Positions 1 through 5,755 are shown, numbered from the stretch's first letter. The stretch: 6,432 nucleotides of DNA from JAKEHA01 sp035687255 (GCA_035687255.1 DASRYI010000113.1:1-6432), one strand, 5' to 3'. Made by a program: numbers and translations. Notes: generated from the letters alone by a model not told the origin.

Positions 1-350
1 TCCGGCGGCACCGCGGCCGGCGTGACCCGCACTTTTGCGCCCGCCACCATCACACTGGCAACCTCGAGACGATGCCCTCGCAGCGCCACCGGCCGCCACG
101 TGACGGCCAGCGTATCCGCGGAGGCATCCACGGAACCGAACTGCGCCTCGACGCCGACCAGCGTAAAGCGGTGCGCTAGCGTTCCCGAAATCGACTGCGC
201 GTGCGCGGGAAGATGGCGCTCGTTGGCAACGTGCAGCGCGACACGCGCCCCCGGGGCCGTGAACAGCACGAACGCGACCACAGCCAGCGCCAGCGCCAGC
301 ACACCACCCACCACGGCGAGCACAACTGCAAGAATGCGGCGTAGAAGCAT
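1..350 (-). CDS. tamB: TamB-like translocation/assembly protein, N-terminal part
   Basis: The reading frame starts at the ATG at 350-348 and stays open to the left edge, giving 116 codons plus 2 bases; the rest lies outside the window. The product begins MLLRRILAVVLAVVGG and has one long hydrophobic segment at about residues 5-31, an uncleaved inner-membrane anchor. The stretch after it resembles the start of TamB: an ISGTL...FTLVGVEAQ segment, then a short strand repeat with SADTLAVTWRP and LRGHRLEVASVMVAG. In the known family, TamB (DUF490/AsmA-like) is a long periplasm-spanning beta-taco that works with the outer-membrane barrel TamA in envelope assembly and lipid transport. The ATG shares one base with the tamA stop (TGATG), so translation is probably coupled. 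The identification rests on the anchor, the short match and the neighbour; the diagnostic C-terminal DUF490 domain is not visible. Confidence 0.8.
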   Translation of the reverse strand, partial: MLLRRILAVVLAVVGGVLALALAVVAFVLFTAPGARVALHVANERHLPAHAQSISGTLAHRFTLVGVEAQFGSVDASADTLAVTWRPVALRGHRLEVASVMVAGAKVRVTPAAVPP

Positions 351-2122
351 CACAGGTCCGGTCCCATGGCGAAGTGGATACGCCAGTCGTTGTGGTGGAT
401 CGGGAAGGCAAGGTCGAGGCGGATGGGTCCCACCGGGGAATGCCAGCGCAGGCCGCTGCCCACACCCTGCTCCATGTGTCCCTCGCCGAGCGCGGAGAAC
501 GCGTTGCCCGCATCGTAGAAGCCGGCAACTCCGAACTTGCCGACCAGTCCCACTTCCACCTCGGCGGATGTCGTGAGCAGCACCTTGCCGCCGATTACCT
601 GTCCGTTTTCGCCGCGCGGACCCAGCGCTTCATACTCGTAGCCGCGCACACTGTTATCGCCGCCTGCAAAGAAACGCACCGTGGGAGGCAGCGCGTGAAA
701 ATCGGGCGTGGCGGTTCTTCCCGCATCCACACGTGCAAGCAGCCGGACGCGCGGATTCAGCGAATGCACCGCTTTGGCCGAACCGGTAAATGACACGAAT
801 CGCTCCGAGGAAAAAATGTCGTCGGACGCGCCACGCACGCCGACGTCCAGCCGGTAACCGCGGCGGGGCGAGATGGGGTCGTCGGCGCGCTTGCGGCTGT
901 ATCTCAGGCCCGCGATGAAGAGGTCGGTGATGCCCGCGTCGGGGCCGACCGTGAAGTCTTCGTGCTCGTAGCTCAGTATGATCGATTCCAGCCATCCGAA
1001 ACGCGGTTGCGAGCGCGTGGGACCGATGGCGAAACGATCCGTGGTGTACGCCACCGGATCGAGGCGCGCGGCGATAGCGGCGATGGTGTACTCGTGGGTC
1101 GCGGGATACAGCGACGGAATTACGTACGCCGCGTACATCGAGAGCTCCACCTCGGAGACGTTGGCGCGAAACGAATAGCGATGCCCGGTGCGGTTGAGGC
1201 GGCGGAATTCGGCGTTGAAGAGAATACGCGGGCCGGTGTCGGTGCCGTAGCCCACACCGACTTCGTAGCGTTGCGGACGCTGCATGGAAAGCTTCACCTC
1301 GATGGGAATCTCGGTGCCATCCGCCAGGTCGCGACGCGGCACCGCTTCCACCCGATTGAAATACGGGGTGCCGCCCAGAGCCGACTGAAAGGCCATCAGC
1401 TTGGAGTAGAGAAACGGGTCGCCCGGCTTGAACTTCACGTACGGGCGCAGCACGCGCTCGTCCACGCCCGTCGAATCGAACTGCACCGCGCCGAAGTGAT
1501 ACAACGGCCCGGTGTCGAGGGTGAGGTCGATGTCGGCGACATTCTGTTCGGTGAACAGGCGGATGGCGGACGACGTGAAGTCTGCGTCCAGGTAGCCGCT
1601 GTCGGCGGCGGCGCTGGCGAAGGCGCTCTTGGCGTGCGTGTAGAAGCGCTGGTCCAGGACGTCGCCCGGCTTCAGGGGAAACTCGGCCACCAGCTTTGGA
1701 AACGGATGGCGCGATTTGCCCTCGCCGGTGACCGCAACGTGCACATCGCGCACGCGCACCGGTTCGCCCAGCGTCACCCGGTAGCGCGCCTCGAAGCTCC
1801 CACCACCCCGGTCCTGGAGCGCGGCGTCAACCTGCGCCCGGTAGTAGCCGAAGGGCTCGACCGCTTTCTGGATTTCGAGGGGCGCGCGGTGGTGGAGCTG
1901 GGCCACGTCGGCGTCGGTGAGGCCCTTGCGCTTTTTCTCGCGGATGATCGAGAGCGTGACCTCGATGTTCTTGAGGATTTCCTTGTTGTCGACGCCCTCG
2001 ATGCGCGTCTTGACGCTGGCGGCGTGGGCCGGGACAGCCGCAAACACCGCGGACAGGGCGATGGCGAGCACAACGCCTGGCCCCACCCTGCGGAGCATGA
2101 GGTTCGAGAAGGACTGTTTCAT
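350..2122 (-). CDS. tamA: TamA-like outer-membrane barrel (POTRA + Omp85)
   Basis: This gene encodes 590 residues, close to E. coli TamA (577). Residues 1-34 form a signal peptide (basic start, hydrophobic core about 15-30, cleavage expected after AHA at 34). About three POTRA modules follow, at roughly 37-116, 120-203 and 205-280; each begins or ends in typical segments such as FGYYRAQVDA, LKPGDVLDQRFY and VKFKPGDPFLYS. The Omp85 barrel covers about 285-590. It includes RRLNRTGHRYSF near 307-318, ISPRRGYRLDVGVRG near 417-431, the VRGY lid-loop motif at 492-495 and the last strands GSGLRWHSPVGPIRLDLAF. The end, HFAMGPDL, resembles the GLGPEL-type end of TamA. Omp85 proteins insert or assemble outer-membrane proteins, and TamA pairs with TamB. 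A TamB-like gene follows directly, which favours TamA over BamA. No clear Shine-Dalgarno precedes the ATG; a second in-frame ATG at codon 9 has none either and would shorten the signal peptide. Confidence 0.92.
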   Translation of the reverse strand: MKQSFSNLMLRRVGPGVVLAIALSAVFAAVPAHAASVKTRIEGVDNKEILKNIEVTLSIIREKKRKGLTDADVAQLHHRAPLEIQKAVEPFGYYRAQVDAALQDRGGGSFEARYRVTLGEPVRVRDVHVAVTGEGKSRHPFPKLVAEFPLKPGDVLDQRFYTHAKSAFASAAADSGYLDADFTSSAIRLFTEQNVADIDLTLDTGPLYHFGAVQFDSTGVDERVLRPYVKFKPGDPFLYSKLMAFQSALGGTPYFNRVEAVPRRDLADGTEIPIEVKLSMQRPQRYEVGVGYGTDTGPRILFNAEFRRLNRTGHRYSFRANVSEVELSMYAAYVIPSLYPATHEYTIAAIAARLDPVAYTTDRFAIGPTRSQPRFGWLESIILSYEHEDFTVGPDAGITDLFIAGLRYSRKRADDPISPRRGYRLDVGVRGASDDIFSSERFVSFTGSAKAVHSLNPRVRLLARVDAGRTATPDFHALPPTVRFFAGGDNSVRGYEYEALGPRGENGQVIGGKVLLTTSAEVEVGLVGKFGVAGFYDAGNAFSALGEGHMEQGVGSGLRWHSPVGPIRLDLAFPIHHNDWRIHFAMGPDL

Positions 2123-2166
2123 CGCGACAGCAGAACCGGCCGTCCAGGGGACACCCTTGAGCCTAC

Positions 2167-2172
2167 ATCATA
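2167..2172 (-). promoter_or_regulatory. Possible -10 box upstream of tamA
   Basis: On the minus strand these bases read TATGAT, five of six matches to the sigma-70 -10 consensus. They lie in the only AT-rich patch of the 87-base gap before tamA, 44 bases upstream of its ATG. No good -35 is visible at 16-19 bp spacing (the best is TTCCAT-like), so the assignment is weak. The tamA-tamB pair could instead be read through from the transporter gene. Confidence 0.3.
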
Positions 2173-2209
2173 TTTGTTCCACTGTAACGCGATGGAAGCC
2201 GGCCGCCGG

Positions 2210-3499
2210 TTACGCCTCCTGCTCCTTGAACTCGCCCGCGACACGCATGAACACCGTCAGCACGATCACGGCAAGCACCATGTGCGCCGCTAGGACGTAC
2301 CAGATGAACTCGGGCCGGCCGATATCGTTGTAATGACCGGAGAGTTTGGTGTACCAGATGCCGCTGAAAAATCCGCCGATGCAGGTCGCAAGGAAGTTGC
2401 TGCCCATGTAGAGCCCGGCTTTTTCCTTGGGGGCGATCCAGGTGATGTATTCCTGGATGCGCGGCGACGCCATCATCTCACCCAGCGCAAACAGGAAGAT
2501 CCCCAGGAACACCAGCGCCGGCGCGCCTGTGCGCGCCAGTCCGATGATGAGGAAGCCCGCGCCGCCGATCAGGAGCCCCGCCAGAAACGCCGGCATCGCG
2601 CGCCAGCGCTCGACGGTGCGTGACACCGCCAGCTGCAGCACAATAATGACGAGGCCGGTATTGCCCACGGTCTCGCCCAGAATGCGGCGCACGCCGTGTT
2701 CGTCGGTGTGCGACAGGAATCCGGCGATGCCGGTGCCCAGCACCGACTTGAGGTTGAGATACAGCCGCGCGGTGTCGAGATTGCTGTCGATGTAAACCGC
2801 CGCCAGGTTGAAGAAGGCCCAGAACGGCAGCCAGAAGAAGAAGCCGAGCAGCACCAGGAAGGTGGCGAACTTGACGTCCGAGAGCGCCACCCCCATGTCA
2901 CGGAACTTGCCGGCCAGTGTCGCGCCCTCGATCTCGCGCGGCGGTTCCTTGTAGAAGAAGAGGGTGACCAGCAACATGAGGACGATCGCCGCCGCCGCCG
3001 AGTAGAACGCGAGATTCCAGGAAATCGCGCGCAGGTGTCCCGCCACGATGGGACCGAAGGTGCCGCCGACGTTGACCATGGCGTAGAAGATACCGAAGCC
3101 CAGCGTCTTGTTGGTCGAATCCGAGGTGAGCCGCACCGTCCCCGAGATGAGCGGTTTGAAGATGCCGGCTGCCAGCGCGATGCTCAGCATCGTGAGTTTG
3201 ATCTCGGTCAGCGAGTGCGCCACCTGCAGCAGGAGAATCGCCGGCAGATACGCCAGGTAGGACACGATCAGCAACTTCTTGAAGCCGAAGCGGTCCGCAA
3301 AGGTTCCCGAGAAGACCGGGATGCAGTAGCTCACGAACAGGAAAATGGCCTGAACAACTCCAAGCTCCGAGCGCTTGAAGCCCAGGTGCTCCATGTAAAT
3401 GCCGAAGCCGAAGTAGATGCCGTAGTAGGCAAAGCGCTCCAGAACTTCGACGCAGTTGGCAACCCAGAAGACGGGTGGAAACGGCGTTCTCTTGTCCAT
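2210..3499 (-). CDS. POT/PTR2-family proton-coupled peptide transporter (MFS)
   Basis: Taken from the ATG at 3499-3497, the product has 429 residues and about 12 hydrophobic membrane segments. Helix 1 carries the POT signature ExxERFxYYG exactly (EVLERFAYYG, residues 18-27). The loop after helix 2 has the MFS motif GTFADRFGFKK (65-75). Helix 4 has the conserved lysine in GIFKPLISG (K115), and helix 5 has the second PTR2 signature FYAMVNVGGTFGP (138-150). The C-terminal half has LGEMMASPRIQEYITWIAPKEKAG with the helix-10 glutamate at E341. In known POT proteins the helix-1 glutamates and arginine, the helix-4 lysine and the helix-10 glutamate bind the proton and peptide. All are present, so inner-membrane uptake of di/tripeptides or similar solutes driven by protons is the best guess. 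It is shorter than many bacterial POTs, probably lacking the extra helix pair. An in-frame GTG at 3505 would overlap the Shine-Dalgarno and is rejected as the start. Confidence 0.85.
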   Translation of the reverse strand: MDKRTPFPPVFWVANCVEVLERFAYYGIYFGFGIYMEHLGFKRSELGVVQAIFLFVSYCIPVFSGTFADRFGFKKLLIVSYLAYLPAILLLQVAHSLTEIKLTMLSIALAAGIFKPLISGTVRLTSDSTNKTLGFGIFYAMVNVGGTFGPIVAGHLRAISWNLAFYSAAAAIVLMLLVTLFFYKEPPREIEGATLAGKFRDMGVALSDVKFATFLVLLGFFFWLPFWAFFNLAAVYIDSNLDTARLYLNLKSVLGTGIAGFLSHTDEHGVRRILGETVGNTGLVIIVLQLAVSRTVERWRAMPAFLAGLLIGGAGFLIIGLARTGAPALVFLGIFLFALGEMMASPRIQEYITWIAPKEKAGLYMGSNFLATCIGGFFSGIWYTKLSGHYNDIGRPEFIWYVLAAHMVLAVIVLTVFMRVAGEFKEQEA

Positions 3500-3508
3500 G
3501 ATCACCTC
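3500..3508 (-). promoter_or_regulatory. Strong ribosome binding site of the POT transporter
   Basis: On the minus strand this reads GAGGTGATC directly before ATG. It is complementary over nine bases to the usual 16S rRNA 3' tail, with GAGG five bases from the ATG at 3499. The site fixes the start at that ATG, because the alternative in-frame GTG at 3505-3503 lies inside the site itself. Confidence 0.8.
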
Positions 3509-3553
3509 ACGATAGGTAAACGTCGTGCAGCCCAGGCACCAGTGCCAGGCGGG

Positions 3554-3584
3554 AGAATAACACGTTCCGGCGCCGGGCGGTCAA
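3554..3584 (-). promoter_or_regulatory. Weak candidate promoter for the POT transporter
   Basis: On the minus strand TTGACC at 3584-3579 (five of six -35 matches) is followed after 19 bp by TATTCT at 3559-3554 (four of six -10 matches). It overlaps the end of the DinB-like gene and would give a leader of roughly 48 bases. The long spacer and poor -10 make this tentative. A GC-rich palindrome (CCGGCGCCGG, 3567-3576) lies between the boxes. Confidence 0.2.
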
Positions 3585-4045
3585 CGCCGGCTCTTGAGGA
3601 TGTCGGCGACGATCCTCAGGTGATGCCGGTTGTGAATCCGGACGAATTTGAGCGCATCGTCGCGCTGAAGCGGGCCGAACACGGGATGTGTGATCCACGT
3701 ACCGGCCGCCAGCCCGGTCGCGGACTCGATTTCACGCGCGGACTCTTCGAGCAACGCCAGCATTTCCGCGCGCGGTACCGAGGCGCTGGGCTGCGAGCGC
3801 TCATTGTTCTTTGCGCGCCCGCGCGGGATGCGCCCGCTCGTGAACACCGCGGTCTTTGCAAGCGACGAACGCGATGGCGGCGCGGGCGGGGTGGACGCGG
3901 CGAGTCCCTTCCCGATCAGGATCATGGTGAGCGCACAGTGGTGCACGTGCATGCCCACACTCCACTGCGAGACGCCGGGTGCGGACGCCTCCGCGTGCGC
4001 CAGCATGTGGCGCAGCTCGTCGAGTCTGTAGGCATCATGGGTCAT
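3581..4045 (-). CDS. DinB-like / DUF1569-type helical-bundle protein
   Basis: The start is placed at the ATG at 4045-4043 (MTHDAYRLDELRHML, 154 residues). It has GGAG 8 bases upstream and sits 5 bases after the nucleotidyltransferase stop; an open frame further upstream overlaps that gene and is not needed. The first helix is followed by WSVGMHVHHCALTMILIGKGL (W28, H33, H35, H36). A variable Pro/Ser-rich stretch comes next, ending in SGRIPRGRAK (70-79), then HPVFGPLQRDD (120-130) and FVRIHNRHHLRIVADIL (134-150, with H138, H141, H142). WSxxxxxxH, HPxFGxL and HxxHH are typical of the DinB_2/DUF1569 branch, whose four-helix bundles use histidines to hold a metal. Some DinB-fold enzymes transfer or use low-molecular-weight thiols; no reaction can be assigned here. 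It is the third gene of the regulator-nucleotidyltransferase unit. Confidence 0.72.
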   Translation of the reverse strand: MTHDAYRLDELRHMLAHAEASAPGVSQWSVGMHVHHCALTMILIGKGLAASTPPAPPSRSSLAKTAVFTSGRIPRGRAKNNERSQPSASVPRAEMLALLEESAREIESATGLAAGTWITHPVFGPLQRDDALKFVRIHNRHHLRIVADILKSRR

Positions 4046-4050
4046 ATGCA

Positions 4051-4596
4051 CTACTCCGCGAGAGCGAGCGCCCGCTCGAACTCGGAGAATGATTCGTCCT
4101 TCCCCTCGCTCCGACACCAGCGCCGGATTACATCCAGCGTGACCGCGTGCCGCTGCGCTTTCGCCACCGCCACAGCCTGGTCCAGCGAGCCACGATCATT
4201 CCAGAACATGAATCCCGCCAGCCGGTCCCGACACGAGTCCGTGGGACGGAGGATGTGAAGGATCATGTCGCGTTCGCGTAGCGTGTCCCATGACGCGATC
4301 AGCTCACGTCCAACAGCCAGCGGACCTTGAGGAAACTCAAGCACCAACGGGTTCGACGCGTGTTCATAATGGCTGCTCACGATGTGGTATCCCAACCGTT
4401 CGAGGATCGATGCGGCGTCGGCGTTCGCGGCGCGGAACGTAACGATCATGTCAATATCATGCGATTGATACGCCCGGGGCGCATACACGGTTGCGGCGCT
4501 CCCACCGGTCAGAACCGCTTCGATCCCGCCGCGATCAAGCGCAGTACAGACGACGAAAGCAACCTCGCGCAAACTGCTTCGCGACGTGATTTTCAA
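4051..4596 (-). CDS. Nucleotidyltransferase-fold protein, putative toxin of a TA-like pair
   Basis: This gene encodes 181 residues. Near the N-terminus it has the nucleotidyltransferase signature LTGGSAATVYAP...SHDIDMIV: GGS at 31-33 and the metal-binding pair D47 and D49. A possible third acidic residue is E87 in NPLVLEFPQGPL. The C-terminal half has DRLAGFMFWNDRGSLDQAVAVAKAQ (124-148), a helical region seen in DUF6036/AbiEii-related proteins. Such enzymes transfer a nucleotide to protein, tRNA or small molecules, and several act as toxins (AbiEii, MenT). The start is TTG at 4596-4594; no ATG occurs before codon 50, which lies beyond the catalytic motif. The TTG overlaps the TGA of the regulator gene (TTGA), so expression is probably coupled and lower than that of the regulator. 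A weak GGGGA lies upstream. Fold and active site are well supported; a toxin role is inferred from the partner gene. Confidence 0.75.
   Translation of the reverse strand: MKITSRSSLREVAFVVCTALDRGGIEAVLTGGSAATVYAPRAYQSHDIDMIVTFRAANADAASILERLGYHIVSSHYEHASNPLVLEFPQGPLAVGRELIASWDTLRERDMILHILRPTDSCRDRLAGFMFWNDRGSLDQAVAVAKAQRHAVTLDVIRRWCRSEGKDESFSEFERALALAE
4054..4057 (-). promoter_or_regulatory. Shine-Dalgarno of the DinB-like gene, abutting the upstream stop
   Basis: On the minus strand GGAG is followed at once by the TAG stop of the nucleotidyltransferase gene and, after TGCAT, by the ATG at 4045. The site decides the DinB-like start and suggests that ribosomes finishing the upstream gene re-start here. 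Confidence 0.65.
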
Positions 4597-4931
4597 AGAC
4601 GGGTCCCCGCGCGGTGCGGGCGCGAGCGACGACCCGACGCGGCGACGCGAAGAGCGGGTTCGGCTTCCGCCAACCTCAGGAGCAACTTCTTGAGTTCCCC
4701 ATACGCAAAATAGCGCGGGTCGAGCGAAACGACGCGCGCCCGGCCGGATATGCGACTGGCAATGACTCCTTCACGGTCCAGCGCCGCCACGATGGTCTGA
4801 ACCGAATACAGGGGCGCTTTCAGGACGCGCGCGAGTTCCGCGGGAAACGTCTCTCCGAGGAGGGCGATGGCAATAAGCACTTCGGTTCGGCGACGCGTGC
4901 CGAGCAGTTTGATCTGACGGGGTTGGGCCAT
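4593..4931 (-). CDS. Small winged-helix DNA-binding regulator, putative antitoxin
   Basis: This 112-residue protein has a winged helix-turn-helix. Helices cover about 13-25 (RRRTEVLIAIALL), 29-38 (FPAELARVLK) and 42-54 (YSVQTIVAALDRE), and the wing is about 55-70 (GVIASRISGRARVVSL). The segment DPRYFAYGELKKLLLRLAEAEPAL (71-94) gives a C-terminal helix, followed by a basic tail (99-112). The layout is ArsR/MarR-like but has no metal-binding cysteine pair. It overlaps the nucleotidyltransferase by 4 bases, and two inverted repeats lie directly upstream. In known AbiE systems the antitoxin AbiEi is a winged-helix protein that represses its own operon by binding inverted repeats. This protein is smaller and lacks a large C-terminal domain, so it is at most a minimal analogue. 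No Shine-Dalgarno is visible; the mRNA may be leaderless. The DNA-binding call is firm; the antitoxin role is inferred. Confidence 0.75.
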   Translation of the reverse strand: MAQPRQIKLLGTRRRTEVLIAIALLGETFPAELARVLKAPLYSVQTIVAALDREGVIASRISGRARVVSLDPRYFAYGELKKLLLRLAEAEPALRVAASGRRSRPHRAGTRL

Positions 4932-4937
4932 GCAGAT

Positions 4938-4965
4938 ATATTACCAATAACAATTGGTAAGTCAA
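4938..4965 (-). promoter_or_regulatory. Promoter of the regulator-nucleotidyltransferase-DinB unit
   Basis: On the minus strand TTGACT (4965-4960, five of six -35 matches) is followed after 16 bp by TAATAT (4943-4938, four of six -10 matches). Seven bases beyond the -10 is position 4931, the A of the regulator ATG, so the transcript may have no leader, in line with the absent Shine-Dalgarno. An alternative -10, TATATC at 4940-4935, has 19 bp spacing and would start within the gene. Confidence 0.6.
4941..4960. promoter_or_regulatory. Operator 1: perfect 8-bp inverted repeat
   Basis: TTACCAAT and ATTGGTAA are perfect reverse complements separated by AACA. The repeat fills the spacer between the -35 and -10 boxes and touches both, so a bound protein would block RNA polymerase. 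It is a likely binding site for the winged-helix protein encoded just downstream. It is strikingly AT-rich against its surroundings. Confidence 0.65.
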
Positions 4966-4980
4966 CCAATAATTGTTGGT
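4965..4980. promoter_or_regulatory. Operator 2: near-perfect inverted repeat
   Basis: ACCAAT-AATT-GTTGGT is a 16-bp palindrome with one mismatched pair. It shares the ACCAATAA...GGT pattern with operator 1. Its centre is 22 bp from that of operator 1, about two helical turns, so two dimers could bind the same DNA face. It begins at the outer edge of the -35 box. Confidence 0.55.
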
Positions 4981-4998
4981 GTCGCAGCGGCCGTGCCG

Positions 4999-5022
4999 GC
5001 GCCCACCGTCGTATGGGGGCGC
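4999..5022 (-). terminator. Possible GC-rich hairpin after the DUF190 gene
   Basis: On the minus strand GCGCCC (5022-5017) and GGGCGC (5004-4999) can form a 6-bp stem with a 12-base loop directly at the DUF190 stop. No T-run follows, so it is not a classic intrinsic terminator. It may mark the transcript end before the regulator promoter. Confidence 0.25.
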
Positions 5023-5366
5023 TAGGTATTGCCGTCGCTGCGGTAGAAACGCACCTCGGCCTTCTCCAGGGTGGCGAGGCCGGCGCCGATGGCATTGTCG
5101 ATGTCGGCGAGAAAACGCTCCAGTTTGTCACGCGTATCCACGATCTCCACCACCATGGGAAGATCCTCGGAGAGTCGTTCGATCTTGGCGGTGTGGATGA
5201 TCTTGCTGTTGGCCCCGAAGCCCATCACGCCGCGCACCACGGTGGCGCCCGCCAGACCGCGTGCCTTGGCCTCGGTGACGAGCCACTGATACAGCGGCTT
5301 GCCCGCGTGGCGGTCGTTTTCACCGATGAAGACACGCAACAGATATCCTTCTTGCGGGAGAGTCAT
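5022..5366 (-). CDS. DUF190 family protein (PII-like fold), linked to CrcB
   Basis: From the ATG at 5366-5364 the product has 114 residues, a normal DUF190 length. Family segments are clear: YLLRVFIGENDRHAGKPLYQWLV (8-30), GLAGATVVRGVMGFG (37-51), SKIIHTAKIERLSEDLPMVVEIVD (54-77) and GLATLEKAEVRFY (96-108). DUF190 proteins are small soluble proteins with a PII-like ferredoxin fold and are often encoded beside crcB. Their exact job is not settled; a role in sensing or in modulating the fluoride channel is plausible but unproven. The start is set by GGAGG five bases upstream of the ATG. An open frame continuing 19 codons further upstream overlaps crcB and lacks family similarity. Only two bases separate the crcB stop from this ATG, so the two are almost certainly co-translated. 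Confidence 0.88.
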   Translation of the reverse strand: MTLPQEGYLLRVFIGENDRHAGKPLYQWLVTEAKARGLAGATVVRGVMGFGANSKIIHTAKIERLSEDLPMVVEIVDTRDKLERFLADIDNAIGAGLATLEKAEVRFYRSDGNT

Positions 5367-5368
5367 GA

Positions 5369-5755
5369 CTACCTCCAGATCGCAATCGCGAGCGCGCGGC
5401 CGGCCCACACCGCGACCAGACACAGCAGAAGACTCACGCCGGCGTTCAAGAACGCCTGCAGTTCCTGTCCGTCGCGCAGGAGATTCATGGTTTCATTGCC
5501 AAACGCGGAAAAGGTGGTGAAGCCACCGAGCAGACCGACAACCAGAAAGAGGCGCGTGTCGGGGCCGATCATGCCGCGCACATCGGCGAGATACGACAGT
5601 GCGCCGATGACAAAACATCCCAGCGCATTGACCGCCAGCGTGCCAAAGGGGAAAGAAACACTACCGGACAACGCCTGCGCCCACCCGCTGACGAGATAGC
5701 GCAACGCGGCGCCGACGAATCCCCCGAGCCCGATCCAGATGAGCTTCGCAGCCAC
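5369..5755 (-). CDS. crcB: CrcB/FluC fluoride ion channel
   Basis: The product has 128 residues and four membrane helices, the standard size for this family. Visible family motifs are GLGGFVGAALRYLVSG (9-24), FPFGTLAVNALGCFVIG (35-51, with N43) and VGLLGGFTTFSAFGNE (73-88), which contains the TTFS segment lining the fluoride path. Known FluC proteins form antiparallel dual-topology dimers in the inner membrane and let fluoride leave the cell. Only one crcB copy is visible here, consistent with a homodimer. The start is GTG at 5755-5753; an in-frame TAG lies four codons upstream and no ATG occurs before residue 62, so the GTG is well supported although its Shine-Dalgarno is weak. It is the first gene of the pair with DUF190. 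Confidence 0.95.
   Translation of the reverse strand: MAAKLIWIGLGGFVGAALRYLVSGWAQALSGSVSFPFGTLAVNALGCFVIGALSYLADVRGMIGPDTRLFLVVGLLGGFTTFSAFGNETMNLLRDGQELQAFLNAGVSLLLCLVAVWAGRALAIAIWR
5372..5376 (-). promoter_or_regulatory. Shine-Dalgarno of the DUF190 gene inside the crcB end
   Basis: On the minus strand GGAGG is followed immediately by the crcB stop TAG, then TC and the DUF190 ATG. This strong site fixes the DUF190 start at 5366 and implies translational coupling. Confidence 0.8.

Noticed and set aside
2195..2212. A terminator at the POT transporter end (CCGG-CCG-CCGG)
   Set aside because: The stem is only 4 bp with a 3-base loop and no T-tract, too weak to call.
962..2293. A 443-codon plus-strand open frame
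   Set aside because: It lies antisense to tamA, which has a full domain structure. The frame gives Arg/His/Val-rich sequence without a recognisable fold, as expected for a GC-rich shadow.
3535..3546. GGCAC-CA-GTGCC inverted repeat before the POT transporter as an operator or terminator
   Set aside because: The arms are only 5 bp with a 2-base centre, there is no T-run and no second copy, and such short repeats are common in GC-rich DNA.
4046..4117. An upstream 24-codon extension of the DinB-like gene
   Set aside because: It overlaps the nucleotidyltransferase end and has no family similarity, while the ATG at 4045 has a well-spaced Shine-Dalgarno.
2696..4258. A 520-codon plus-strand open frame
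   Set aside because: It is antisense to the POT transporter, the DinB-like gene and part of the nucleotidyltransferase, crosses their gene boundaries, and has a biased charged composition with no family motif.
5367..5423. An upstream 19-codon extension of the DUF190 gene
   Set aside because: It overlaps crcB, is unlike DUF190 N-termini, and the GGAGG site clearly serves the ATG at 5366.
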